A stretch of DNA of 64,000 nucleotides from an uncultured Neokomagataea sp. (GTDB taxonomy: Bacteria > Pseudomonadota > Alphaproteobacteria > Acetobacterales > Acetobacteraceae). The notes under the pieces were generated by a model. It was not told the DNA's origin. It did no database searches and worked only from the letters and a program-made list of their open reading frames with translations. Made by a program: the position numbers and the translations under genes. Positions 36,167 through 44,441 of the stretch are shown in pieces; the first letter of the stretch is position 1; the number at the start of each line of letters is the position of its first letter. Where the stretch lies: contig NZ_CAMKWA010000008.1 in assembly GCF_946476835.1 (NCBI RefSeq), forward strand, positions 1-64,000, in the 5' to 3' direction.

Positions 36167-37102
36167 TTACTCAGTCACATCCCACAACCACGCTGCGCCA
36201 CGCACGCCAGAGCTATCACCGTGAATATTCTTCACGATAGGCGTTGTGCAGGTTGGGGTAATCACATGCTTCGCCAAAAGCGGCGGCACACGCTCATACA
36301 ATGATTTCAGGTTTGAAATCCCACCACCGACGACAATCACATTCGGATCAAGGAAGTTAATTGCCAGAGCGCAAGCACGTGCAAAACGCTCCATATAACG
36401 GTTCAGGGCAGCAATTGCCGCTTGGTCACCATTCTTCGCGGCATCTTCGATACCGGCCGTATTACGGTTACCTTCACCCAACCAATCTGCCGCCAAAGCA
36501 GGGCCGCATAAATACCGCTCCATACAGCCGGTATTACCACAGAAACAAGTCCGTGCAGGCTGATCTTCAGGCGCAGGCCATGGCAGTGGAATATGTCCCC
36601 ACTCACCCGCGATATGATGTTGCCCCTCCAACACACGCCCACGGTTTACAATACCGGAGCCCATACCTGTGCCGACAATGATACCGAAAACCGTTGTCGC
36701 ACCCTTACCTGCCCCATCAGCAGCTTCGGACAAGGCAAAGCAATTCGCGTCATTTTCTGTCCGCACAGGGCGGGCCAAAGCAGACTCTAAATCCTGACCA
36801 AAAGGCTGATTGTTCAACCAGGTTGCATTCGCATTTTTGATCAAACCAGTTTCCGGAGAAATAGACCCCGGAATACCAATCCCCAAAGTAGATGTATGCT
36901 GCCCAGCCGATACGCGATGGCTCGGAACTGAGCCCAGACGGTGGTCCACACCCGCGACCAAATCACGAATGGCCAGAACCATTTCGGGATAAACACCCGG
37001 ATTAGGAATGCGCTCACGCAGGACCAAATCGCCCTGTCGGTTAAGCGCTGCAATCTCGATCTTCGTTCCACCAAGATCGATGCCAAGACGATAATCAGCC
37101 AT
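36167..37102 (-). CDS. ROK-family fructokinase (Mak type)
   Basis: Sugar kinase of the ROK family, probably phosphorylating fructose at C6 (glucose or mannose possible). LGIDLGGTKIEIAAL is the phosphate-binding start; GIGIPGSISPETGLIKNANA, RTENDANCFALSEAADGAG, GTGMGSGI and AGEWGHIPLPW are shared with E. coli Mak, and the zinc motif CFCGNTGCME is intact. 311 residues. It stands alone on the minus strand, upstream of nothing obviously related. Confidence 0.9.
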   Translation of the reverse strand: MADYRLGIDLGGTKIEIAALNRQGDLVLRERIPNPGVYPEMVLAIRDLVAGVDHRLGSVPSHRVSAGQHTSTLGIGIPGSISPETGLIKNANATWLNNQPFGQDLESALARPVRTENDANCFALSEAADGAGKGATTVFGIIVGTGMGSGIVNRGRVLEGQHHIAGEWGHIPLPWPAPEDQPARTCFCGNTGCMERYLCGPALAADWLGEGNRNTAGIEDAAKNGDQAAIAALNRYMERFARACALAINFLDPNVIVVGGGISNLKSLYERVPPLLAKHVITPTCTTPIVKNIHGDSSGVRGAAWLWDVTE

Positions 37103-37224
37103 CGTGTACCCCGTTACCTGAAAGGTCCAAACGTCGGTTGGTAAAAAAACACATGCCGCTTATGCGACGATCTGGTGCACTCTGAAAGGGCTGGAAAGCA
37201 TTTTTGCCGGACAAATTACCGCGA

Positions 37225-37707
37225 CTATGCTGCTTTTCCCTCTCGGAATGCGACCAACGCAGCCAAAATTGCGGCTGGTTCAGGCGGGCACCCTGGCACA
37301 GAACGCTGCACACGCGTCAATCCTGCCAGCCCGCCTAATGTGGCATATCCCCCAGCAAACGGCCCGCCATCGACTGCACACCGACCAATCGCAATTAACG
37401 ACCGTCCTGCCGGCATAGCACGCCACACTTGATCCAACCGCTCTGCACAACGGCGCGATACCGCACCCGTTACTAACAGCCAGTCTGCATCTTCAGGCTG
37501 CAAAACGCGCCGAAAGCCATTCTGTTCCAAAGCATATGCACCACCACACAGAGCCTCCAACTCCATAGCGCAACCTTCACAACTCCCTGTTTCCAAAAAG
37601 TAAAGCCCTATCGGCAATTGTGTACATCCACCCGAAGCGACGGAACGCGCCCGCCAACGTCGCACATCCAAAAAAGCTTCTACTAAACTGATTGTACGGC
37701 TTTTCAT
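37225..37707 (-). CDS. HyfI/NuoB-like small subunit of a hydrogenase-4-related complex
   Basis: 160 residues. The four Cys expected to hold the proximal [4Fe-4S] cluster are present: Cys43 and Cys46 (TGSCEGCAMELEAL), Cys110 (IGRCAVDGGPF) and Cys140 (VPGCPPEP). These are the marks of the NuoB/HycG/HyfI fold. The N-terminal ~35 residues replace the usual start. It overlaps the large-subunit gene by four bases (ATGA), last of six genes transcribed together. Its partner lacks Ni-Fe ligands, so the cluster cannot be feeding a hydrogenase site. Confidence 0.85.
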   Translation of the reverse strand: MKSRTISLVEAFLDVRRWRARSVASGGCTQLPIGLYFLETGSCEGCAMELEALCGGAYALEQNGFRRVLQPEDADWLLVTGAVSRRCAERLDQVWRAMPAGRSLIAIGRCAVDGGPFAGGYATLGGLAGLTRVQRSVPGCPPEPAAILAALVAFREGKAA

Positions 37708-39170
37708 TGCGCCACCCCAGCCGTCGACACCCCTAAAGACCGTAAGGCCAGCGGCATCATCGCAACCTCTACATCCTTCATGATACGCCCAAGCCCCGCT
37801 AGTAATGGTACAGCCGGGTCACGCATATGGATGGCGTCAACTCGGCCATCCCTCAGGCGTACCCATGCCCACACATCACCACGTGCAGATTCTGCTGCAC
37901 CTACACCCTCTTGATCCGTAACATTTGGTATCGCGGGATATGCCTCATCGGCTTCCCCAAGTCCGAAACTACCCAAGATACGCTCAATCAAACGCAAAGC
38001 ATCAAAAACTTCTGTCATGCGCACGGCTTGCCGTGCCCGCGCATCCCCTGCACTAGCGCCCGTCGCCCGTAATGCATCCAAGCGCATTCCATTTTCAGCA
38101 CGCCGCAGATCTAAACTACGTCCACTACTGCGACCAACAGGGCCACCAATAGCCAACCCACGCGCCAATTCCACCGGCAAAACGGCCAATCCTGCCAAAC
38201 GTGGCGCATAAACATCGACCAAAAGGGCTAACTTAGAAAGGCGTGGCTTCATCTCACGCAGCACAGCCTGCGCTAACGGAACGATTTCTACACCGCGCCT
38301 ATACCCGTCTTTGCGGATCATATCCGTCAAACGACGCGTAGCCCCATTTTCTACGCAGACGCGTGCCAAGGCCTCGCGCGCATGCGTGCAATGTGCCGCC
38401 AAAACACCCGCATCCATCGCACGCGCTGTTAACATCACATCATGCAAATGCAGCGAAACACGCTCAATTTCGAGCAAAACCATCCAACTATCACGAAGAG
38501 CAGGCTCAATACGCCGCCCCTCAGCCTGCATGAGTGCACGCGCTAACGCCAAAGGATACGCCACATACCCACCAGCAGACATACGCGCGACAAGCCCCAT
38601 CGCTTCCTCCGGCGTGCGCCCTAAAAGCTGAGCAGTCACCCCACGATGCCCCAGCCCAGCCTCACACTGTTCCGCCCGAATACCGCCTTGCTGCATATCA
38701 GGCACCAGCCCAAAAACGCCCGTTACCCCGTTACCATCAATCCATAACGGAGCCTTTGAGACTTTAGGTGCCCCACCATGATTACCGCCCGGCCCGGGAC
38801 GCTGCGACAACGGCCATGTAATATCCCACGCCCCTCCATCCAGCGCAGAACGGCCGTCACCCGGCACCTCCATGGCCTCCACACCGTACAGATCGAAGGC
38901 GACGCGCTCTCCCCATTCCGCTACGGGATAACGCTGTGAAGGGCCGACATAACGCTTGTCATCAATGGCTGTACTCACCAAAAGCGGCTGGTCTCCCTCT
39001 AGAAAAAGCCCATAAGCCCGCCGTTCATCTGCCCAAAAAGAGAGCATCGGCAACGCAACTTCAGACGTGTGCCACAATGCCTGCCACGTTGGCGCATCCA
39101 CCGCATAATGCCCATAAGACAGCCGCTCACCACCGCGCACCAAACGCCCCATGTAAGAGAGTGGAATCAT
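37704..39170 (-). CDS. HyfG/HycE-like large subunit without Ni-Fe cysteines
   Basis: 488 residues. A NuoC-like N-terminal part (residues ~20-105) is followed by the large-subunit fold: LGHRGVTAQLLG (~174-184) corresponds to the GHRGIEK region of HycE. The first Ni-Fe motif, normally RICGxC, is here RMSAGG (196-201), and the C-terminal motif, normally DPCxxC, is DPAVP (451-455), so all four metal ligands are absent; the only Cys are 169, 261 and 272. EIERVSLHLHDV, GPVGRSSG and ESARGDVWAWV keep the fold. The start ATG overlaps the stop of the preceding gene. It resembles complex I NuoD in lacking the metal site. Confidence 0.85.
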   Translation of the reverse strand: MIPLSYMGRLVRGGERLSYGHYAVDAPTWQALWHTSEVALPMLSFWADERRAYGLFLEGDQPLLVSTAIDDKRYVGPSQRYPVAEWGERVAFDLYGVEAMEVPGDGRSALDGGAWDITWPLSQRPGPGGNHGGAPKVSKAPLWIDGNGVTGVFGLVPDMQQGGIRAEQCEAGLGHRGVTAQLLGRTPEEAMGLVARMSAGGYVAYPLALARALMQAEGRRIEPALRDSWMVLLEIERVSLHLHDVMLTARAMDAGVLAAHCTHAREALARVCVENGATRRLTDMIRKDGYRRGVEIVPLAQAVLREMKPRLSKLALLVDVYAPRLAGLAVLPVELARGLAIGGPVGRSSGRSLDLRRAENGMRLDALRATGASAGDARARQAVRMTEVFDALRLIERILGSFGLGEADEAYPAIPNVTDQEGVGAAESARGDVWAWVRLRDGRVDAIHMRDPAVPLLAGLGRIMKDVEVAMMPLALRSLGVSTAGVAQ

Positions 39171-40297
39171 GGTCTCCACACCGGTGCAGGATGCCATTGC
39201 AACAAACACAACCCCGCAACCCCTATGAGGATGAGCCCCAACTCAAAACGGTTCATCCATGCCCCCACAGCATAATGCTCTTTTCCTACGCGCCATAACG
39301 CGGGCAGCCACAACACCATCACCACCACAAACCACGTTACAGGCAGCGCCAGTCCCATTGCTAACAACGCCACAAAAACAGGAGACGGTGGCACACCAGC
39401 CCCCAATTGCAACAGGCGTTCTACCCTGACCCAACGCAGCCCAACAGCCAAACCCAAAGCCGCCAAACACAACAATACAACAGCATTTCCCGCACCAAAC
39501 GCTGCCGCCACAGCCGCCAGTCCGATCACGCCACTCAAAAGCCCCACAATGCTCTGTGCTCGGCGTATTCCCATCATCAATAACGTGACAAACCCCGCAG
39601 CAAGCACAATATCCCGCACGACAGATACCGCATTAAGCCGCCAAATCAGTGCAATCGCCGCAAAGCGAAGAGCAATTTCCAGCAGGTTTTCTGCCATATC
39701 ATCATGCTCTTCTGGCACAGGAGCGGGGCCAAGACCTGCCATCATTCCCAGCCCAGCCGCCAGAAAAACACTGCCCAACATTCCCCCATTACCTGAGAGA
39801 ATATCACCCCCAACTTGCCGCCCCAAGGTCAACCACGCAGCTCCTAAAGCTGCCACAACCACCCCGGCCAAACGGCTACGTGTCATATCCCATACAAAAG
39901 ATGCACGCTGCGCTCGGCGTGCCGCTCTCCATGCCGAGAGCACAAACCCCACCCCGCACAGCGCCGTAACAGCAAAAACATCGCGCACATTCAACGCCTG
40001 CAGCGCACACCCCGTCACAGCAAAAGACAAAACCATACCGCTTTGTCTCTTTCTCTCCTCACCACCATGCAAAAGCAACGCAGGAACCAGCGCAACCAAA
40101 CACGAGCACGCCGCAGAGAGCGGGTCACTACCCGGCAACAACCACACGGCAAAAGGCGTTAACACACCTCCTGCGAGTGCAAACGTCATCCCCGCAGGGA
40201 ACCGACGGTCAGACGGCGTTAAATATAGCAAAAGAGCAGCTAACCACGGCCACAACGTGACCGCGAATAACACACTTGCTTGCCCAGGATGGATCAC
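39167..40297 (-). CDS. HyfF-like antiporter-type membrane subunit, shortened
   Basis: 376 residues, almost entirely hydrophobic, about 10-12 helices. By position between the HyfE-like and large-subunit genes it corresponds to HyfF, a relative of NuoL/M/N and Mrp antiporter subunits, but it is shorter than usual (~500-530). I cannot find the family's conserved TM Lys with confidence. Overlaps both neighbours by four bases (ATGA). Identification rests mainly on operon order and membrane character. Confidence 0.65.
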   Translation of the reverse strand: MIHPGQASVLFAVTLWPWLAALLLYLTPSDRRFPAGMTFALAGGVLTPFAVWLLPGSDPLSAACSCLVALVPALLLHGGEERKRQSGMVLSFAVTGCALQALNVRDVFAVTALCGVGFVLSAWRAARRAQRASFVWDMTRSRLAGVVVAALGAAWLTLGRQVGGDILSGNGGMLGSVFLAAGLGMMAGLGPAPVPEEHDDMAENLLEIALRFAAIALIWRLNAVSVVRDIVLAAGFVTLLMMGIRRAQSIVGLLSGVIGLAAVAAAFGAGNAVVLLCLAALGLAVGLRWVRVERLLQLGAGVPPSPVFVALLAMGLALPVTWFVVVMVLWLPALWRVGKEHYAVGAWMNRFELGLILIGVAGLCLLQWHPAPVWRP

Positions 40298-40821
40298 GCC
40301 ACATCCCCCTCAACGCGGCGCCATGCTAAACGCGGTAACAGTACCAAACCAAACACAACAAACACGCCGGATAACGCTATAGCCGCCCCTAAAAACACCC
40401 ATGAATGCAACACACAAGCCAATACCAGTAACCCAGATACCGCACGAATACAGCCAGAAAACTGCACCAAAACAGGACCACTTACCGCGCCGCACAACCC
40501 CGCCAGCACCACACCCGTTGCCAATGTCGCAGCCAACCCTGCCGAAGCACCGCTTAATCCCAAAGCCAGCAATAAAAACATTGCACCAACGACAGGCCAC
40601 ACAGCTTCACGCCCTGGACGATGCGGCGCAAATTGTTGCAGCCACCGCCACATCCCCACCGTCAGAGCCAGAATGGCCACAGAGGCAGACAACCACAAAA
40701 CACCCGTACTCACCGTACCACCAGCCAAAGCACAGATCACACCATAAAGAGGCAGGCTCCGCCCATCTCGCCCAATACTCGCCAAGGCCACCAAAAGGAG
40801 AAAACCAAAACACAAAATCAC
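40294..40821 (-). CDS. HyfE-like membrane subunit
   Basis: 175 residues from a GTG overlapping the preceding stop (GTGA) with GGGGAGG 9 bases ahead. Six or so hydrophobic segments, ending in SGVFVVFGLVLLPRLAWRRVEG. Position and size fit hydrogenase-4 component E, related to NuoK/MrpC-type proteins. An open frame extends upstream to 40983 inside the previous gene but is not likely to be used. Confidence 0.7.
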   Translation of the reverse strand: MILCFGFLLLVALASIGRDGRSLPLYGVICALAGGTVSTGVLWLSASVAILALTVGMWRWLQQFAPHRPGREAVWPVVGAMFLLLALGLSGASAGLAATLATGVVLAGLCGAVSGPVLVQFSGCIRAVSGLLVLACVLHSWVFLGAAIALSGVFVVFGLVLLPRLAWRRVEGDVA

Positions 40822-41714
40822 GTTGCCGCCCTCCCCGAAAGCGCCAACAACAACGCCATCCCAATAAACAAAATAGCAATGCGGCCCGAACGTTCCTGCT
40901 GGGTTAAACGCAATACGGCAAATACCCCCAAGCCGAGGCCCAATCGCACAGCAGCGCCCAAGAGAGCTGCCCCCCAAGACCACACATTGCCATCAGGCTG
41001 CCCAATCAGTCCCGGCAACCCCAGATCCACCAACAATAACAACCATGCACCATCCAACAGTACCGCCACATGCCGCGCCATATCAGCCTCTAAACGCAAC
41101 ATTGACGCCCCCTCTAAAAGGCCACGCCCCGGCGACATCGCTCGCAACGGCGGACATACAACGGCCAGTGCCATGGCGGCACAGGCTAGCGCTCCCTCAA
41201 GCCCCGGCACAGGTTCTACCTGCAAATTGGCACACAATCCGGCCAACCCATCACTGCCCGGCGCAGTCAACGCAATCAGCGCCTCAATTACCCCTAAAAT
41301 AATCAAGCCTAACCCAGCACCGCGCCATTCACGCCGCAGCGCCACTGCACTCACCTGTGGCGCACCAAACCAAACGCCCCATACCCCCAGTGCCAAACGC
41401 CCCGCCAAGAGAAAACTCCCCAAAAACAGCGGATCGGCCATACCAGAAAAGCCATGTACACTGCTCAGCATCGGTAATGATAAGAACGACACACAAGCCG
41501 CAGCCAGCGCAAAAGCATGCATGATGGACAAGCGCTTACGCCACACCATCCGCCAACTGCGCCAAAATGCACCCCATTGTGGCCCAGCCACCGCTTCCCC
41601 CGCCACCCAACGCGGCGCATCACGCAAACACCATTGCAACCACGGCAAACACACCACAAAAACAACGCATTGCATGACAGAATATATAATCGGAAGCACA
41701 TATGCGCTGATCAT
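40818..41714 (-). CDS. HyfC/NuoH-like membrane subunit
   Basis: 298 residues, ~8 helices. FGAPQVSAVALRREWRGAGLGLI and the loop RAMSPGRGLLEGASMLRLEADMA (with Glu residues where NuoH/HycD have EGP...E) place it in the NuoH/HycD/HyfC family, which links the redox module to the membrane module. ATG at 41714 overlaps the preceding stop (ATGA). The match is clear in topology but divergent in motifs. Confidence 0.7.
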   Translation of the reverse strand: MISAYVLPIIYSVMQCVVFVVCLPWLQWCLRDAPRWVAGEAVAGPQWGAFWRSWRMVWRKRLSIMHAFALAAACVSFLSLPMLSSVHGFSGMADPLFLGSFLLAGRLALGVWGVWFGAPQVSAVALRREWRGAGLGLIILGVIEALIALTAPGSDGLAGLCANLQVEPVPGLEGALACAAMALAVVCPPLRAMSPGRGLLEGASMLRLEADMARHVAVLLDGAWLLLLVDLGLPGLIGQPDGNVWSWGAALLGAAVRLGLGLGVFAVLRLTQQERSGRIAILFIGMALLLALSGRAAT

Positions 41715-43006
41715 GACTGCGCTCCCAGCACCGCGAGAATAGTTGCCAAGACCACCAGCCACCAACCAAGAGACGCACCACCCTCCCGCAGTGCAGGTCC
41801 GACGGAGGACAGACGCGCACCACCACGCCCACCCAGCAATGCAACATCACGAACCACCTTGCGCATCACCACAATATACCGCCGCCAAGCCCATGGCACC
41901 GTGTAACGCCGCAGAGAAAAAATCGTACCCCGCGGAAATACCAAGCCATGCCCCAAAAAGGTCTGTCCGCCCCCTCGACGCACAATCACCCAATAAAAGA
42001 GACATAAAAACAGTGCGATAGATCCAAGCCGCAAAAATGCGCCATCACCGCCCCCAAAAGAAGCAAACGGCACCCCATTGCCCCCTAGGACATATTTTTG
42101 GATTAAGACTAGCGCAGCCGTCAGCCCTATTAATAACCCTGCCGCTTTACCCACCTCCACCATAGAGACAGCATCGCTCTGGCGAGGCGTACGACACACA
42201 TGCCACAACTCCAGCACAGCCAGAGCCCCCAAAATCAACGCACAAAACACGGCTGGTACCGCCCAGCCTGAGGCTGCTGCGGCTAAATTCAACGCGGCAT
42301 GCACGCCCACCCACAACACAATAAATCCCGGCATGGGCGGAAAAGGAGCCGACAACGCATACGCAACCGATAACGATTGCACTGGCCATGAACGCAGCCA
42401 TTGAACCGCCAAATCCAGCACAGCGGCAATGATGGCCCCTTGCCCTGCCGTATCCAGCCCCTCATGCTGAGCCGCCGCAGCCAAAGCGACCAAAAGCGCG
42501 GGACGCACCATGCCCGCCGCCGCAAAATCGGTCACCACGCCCTGCACCGTACGTAGAACCAACAAAACCGCCATTGCACAACACAGCAACACAGCACAGA
42601 GCGGCGCAGAAGCTGCCCCATGCCACACCACAAGCGCCGCTAACGCCGCCATACACGGCGCAACACTGCCTTCACGTGATAACGCCGCACGCGTGGTGGC
42701 TTTCTCACCCACCAGCCAAGGCCAGAATAAAACTGGCAAAACCGCCACACAGCCCCATACCTGACCGGGCAGCAACACCAACAACACTAACGCAATAACT
42801 TGCCACCATGGTGGCGCACCAGATGCCCCAAATGCGGTCACAATACCCAGCAATAACGCAGCCAAAAGGGGCGAAGTAAGTAAACCTACCCCCACCACGC
42901 ACAGAAGCAACAATACTCCACGAGCACGCCGAACATCACCCAATGCCGCACACACGCCAGGCACTGCTAAGCAATAAGACACCGCATCGCGAGTTATAAA
43001 ATCCAT
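41711..43006 (-). CDS. HyfB-like antiporter-type membrane subunit, shortened
   Basis: 431 residues, ~12 helices, first gene of the operon. ALSAPFPPMPGFIVLWVGVH matches the LPPLxGF motif near the end of NuoN/HyfB subunits. HyfB is normally ~670 residues, so this version is reduced, and the segment just before that motif (IIAAVLDLAVQW) shows no Lys where the antiporter family has HALFKA. Proton-pumping ability is therefore doubtful. The five genes after it overlap in series. Confidence 0.7.
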   Translation of the reverse strand: MDFITRDAVSYCLAVPGVCAALGDVRRARGVLLLLCVVGVGLLTSPLLAALLLGIVTAFGASGAPPWWQVIALVLLVLLPGQVWGCVAVLPVLFWPWLVGEKATTRAALSREGSVAPCMAALAALVVWHGAASAPLCAVLLCCAMAVLLVLRTVQGVVTDFAAAGMVRPALLVALAAAAQHEGLDTAGQGAIIAAVLDLAVQWLRSWPVQSLSVAYALSAPFPPMPGFIVLWVGVHAALNLAAAASGWAVPAVFCALILGALAVLELWHVCRTPRQSDAVSMVEVGKAAGLLIGLTAALVLIQKYVLGGNGVPFASFGGGDGAFLRLGSIALFLCLFYWVIVRRGGGQTFLGHGLVFPRGTIFSLRRYTVPWAWRRYIVVMRKVVRDVALLGGRGGARLSSVGPALREGGASLGWWLVVLATILAVLGAQS

Positions 43007-43066
43007 GAAAGCCGTCAGAACGCCACCCGTACCCAGTCTGTTACAGCCGGCTTCATGCCAAGCTTG

Positions 43067-43912
43067 TCAAATCATTGCGAGAGATAACTTGCGACGCGGC
43101 GCAGGGAAAGCACGTTCCAACACGGCAAGGTCCTCTGCCTGCAAAACAATCTCCTGCGCAGCCAAGTTCAGTTGCACATGTCCAACCTTACTCGCCTTCG
43201 GAATAGCTAGGACATTGTCTCTGTTCAAAACAAAGGCCAAAGCAATTTGTGCCGCCGTCGCTGGCCCAAGGGATGTTTCATGCCGCGCCGCCACCTGAGC
43301 CAATGCAGGATGCCGCAGCAAAGCTCCCCCTTGCCCCAACGGAGAATAGGCCATGGTCACCACACCTTCTTGCCGATCATGCGGCAATAGATCGAACTCT
43401 ACCCCCCGATGCTCCAAACTATATAAAATCTGATTGGCCACACAGTGCTCAGACACAGCATGAACCTCTTCCATGTCATCAACATCGAAGTTGGACACAC
43501 CCCATGCACCAATCAAACCGTCTTGCTTCAACGTTTCAAAAGCACGGATCGTTTCGTCCAGAGGTTCACCACCAACCCAATGCAATAAATACAAATCTAA
43601 GTGTTCCACCCCGAGATGACGCAACGAACGCTGACACGCCTTCAGCGTCCCTTCATAAGAAGCATTTGATGGTAGAACTTTACTGACCAGAAAGACATCA
43701 TCGCGGCAATCCGCCACAGCTTCTCCAACCAATGCTTCCGACCGGCCAGAACCATACATTTCCGCCGTATCAATGACCCGCAAACCGGCTTCAAGACCCG
43801 CTCGCAAACTCTCAATTTCATTATGTCGTTGTGCGCGCGTATCGCCGACATTCCACGTCCCCATTCCAAGAGCAGGAACCGTGACGCCATTGCGAAATGT
43901 TACGGTCTTCAT
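43067..43912 (-). CDS. Aldo/keto reductase
   Basis: NADPH-dependent oxidoreductase of the AKR superfamily, 281 residues. The (beta/alpha)8 fold start MKTVTFRNGVTVPALGMGTW, catalytic Asp and Tyr in RVIDTAEMYG, Lys in VSKV, His in LLHW, and the cofactor loop AIPKASKVGHVQLNL are present. Start chosen for GAGGA 8 bases ahead; 18 further codons are open upstream. The substrate is unknown. It is near the Hyf-like operon on the same strand but after a 60-base gap in the reading direction. Confidence 0.9.
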   Translation of the reverse strand: MKTVTFRNGVTVPALGMGTWNVGDTRAQRHNEIESLRAGLEAGLRVIDTAEMYGSGRSEALVGEAVADCRDDVFLVSKVLPSNASYEGTLKACQRSLRHLGVEHLDLYLLHWVGGEPLDETIRAFETLKQDGLIGAWGVSNFDVDDMEEVHAVSEHCVANQILYSLEHRGVEFDLLPHDRQEGVVTMAYSPLGQGGALLRHPALAQVAARHETSLGPATAAQIALAFVLNRDNVLAIPKASKVGHVQLNLAAQEIVLQAEDLAVLERAFPAPRRKLSLAMI

Positions 43913-43983
43913 TGGGCATTCCTCTACGCATACCAGAGTATGCCAAATGCTACGCCCGTTCCTCACAGGACAAAAGCAGCATC

Positions 43984-44439
43984 TTAGCCTGCCTTAGTCC
44001 ACCCTCGCTCACCCTGCTTCCAATACACGAGACGATGACCCGAGTTTTTAAGGCTTTTCCAACGCTGACGAGCACGCTGCACTTGTGATTCATCATGCCC
44101 ATCAAACACATCAAAAACACGTGTAAAAGGCTCTAAGACCTCCGGCCCAGCGCCATCAATGCGGAACAAGAACTTTGCCCCATTCGGCACATCCACACCT
44201 GCCGTTAACCAGATAGGCTGCCAAGCCGCATGACCCATTTTTTCTGTGCCATGCGGCAGCCATACAGGCTCTTTTACCGCCCATAAAGCAGCATCCAGCG
44301 CCGAGACCTGTTCTGCGCTCGAACAACACACAACAGCACGTTCCCCCGCATCTAAGGTCTTACCGAGCAATGTCGGCAAGACCTGATCCAGCGTCGTACG
44401 CGTGAGGTGATAAAACCCAATCTCAACAGCTGAAGACAT
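43984..44439 (-). CDS. holC: DNA polymerase III subunit chi
   Basis: 151 residues; the chi subunit links the clamp loader to SSB. EIGFYHLTRTTLDQVLPTLL, AVVCCSSAEQVSALDAALW and FDGHDESQVQRARQRWKSLK, YWKQG fit HolC. It follows pepA by two bases, the common pepA-holC order. Confidence 0.92.
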   Translation of the reverse strand: MSSAVEIGFYHLTRTTLDQVLPTLLGKTLDAGERAVVCCSSAEQVSALDAALWAVKEPVWLPHGTEKMGHAAWQPIWLTAGVDVPNGAKFLFRIDGAGPEVLEPFTRVFDVFDGHDESQVQRARQRWKSLKNSGHRLVYWKQGERGWTKAG

Positions 44440-44441
44440 CG

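Noticed and set aside
36167-37102. ROK protein as a transcriptional repressor
   Set aside because: It lacks an N-terminal helix-turn-helix and begins directly with the kinase phosphate-binding motif.
42078-42404. Plus-strand open frames in the Hyf-like region (39.5-42.8 kb)
   Set aside because: They are Thr/Pro/His/Asn-rich shadows of the GC-rich minus-strand membrane genes, with no family motif and no ribosome binding sites.
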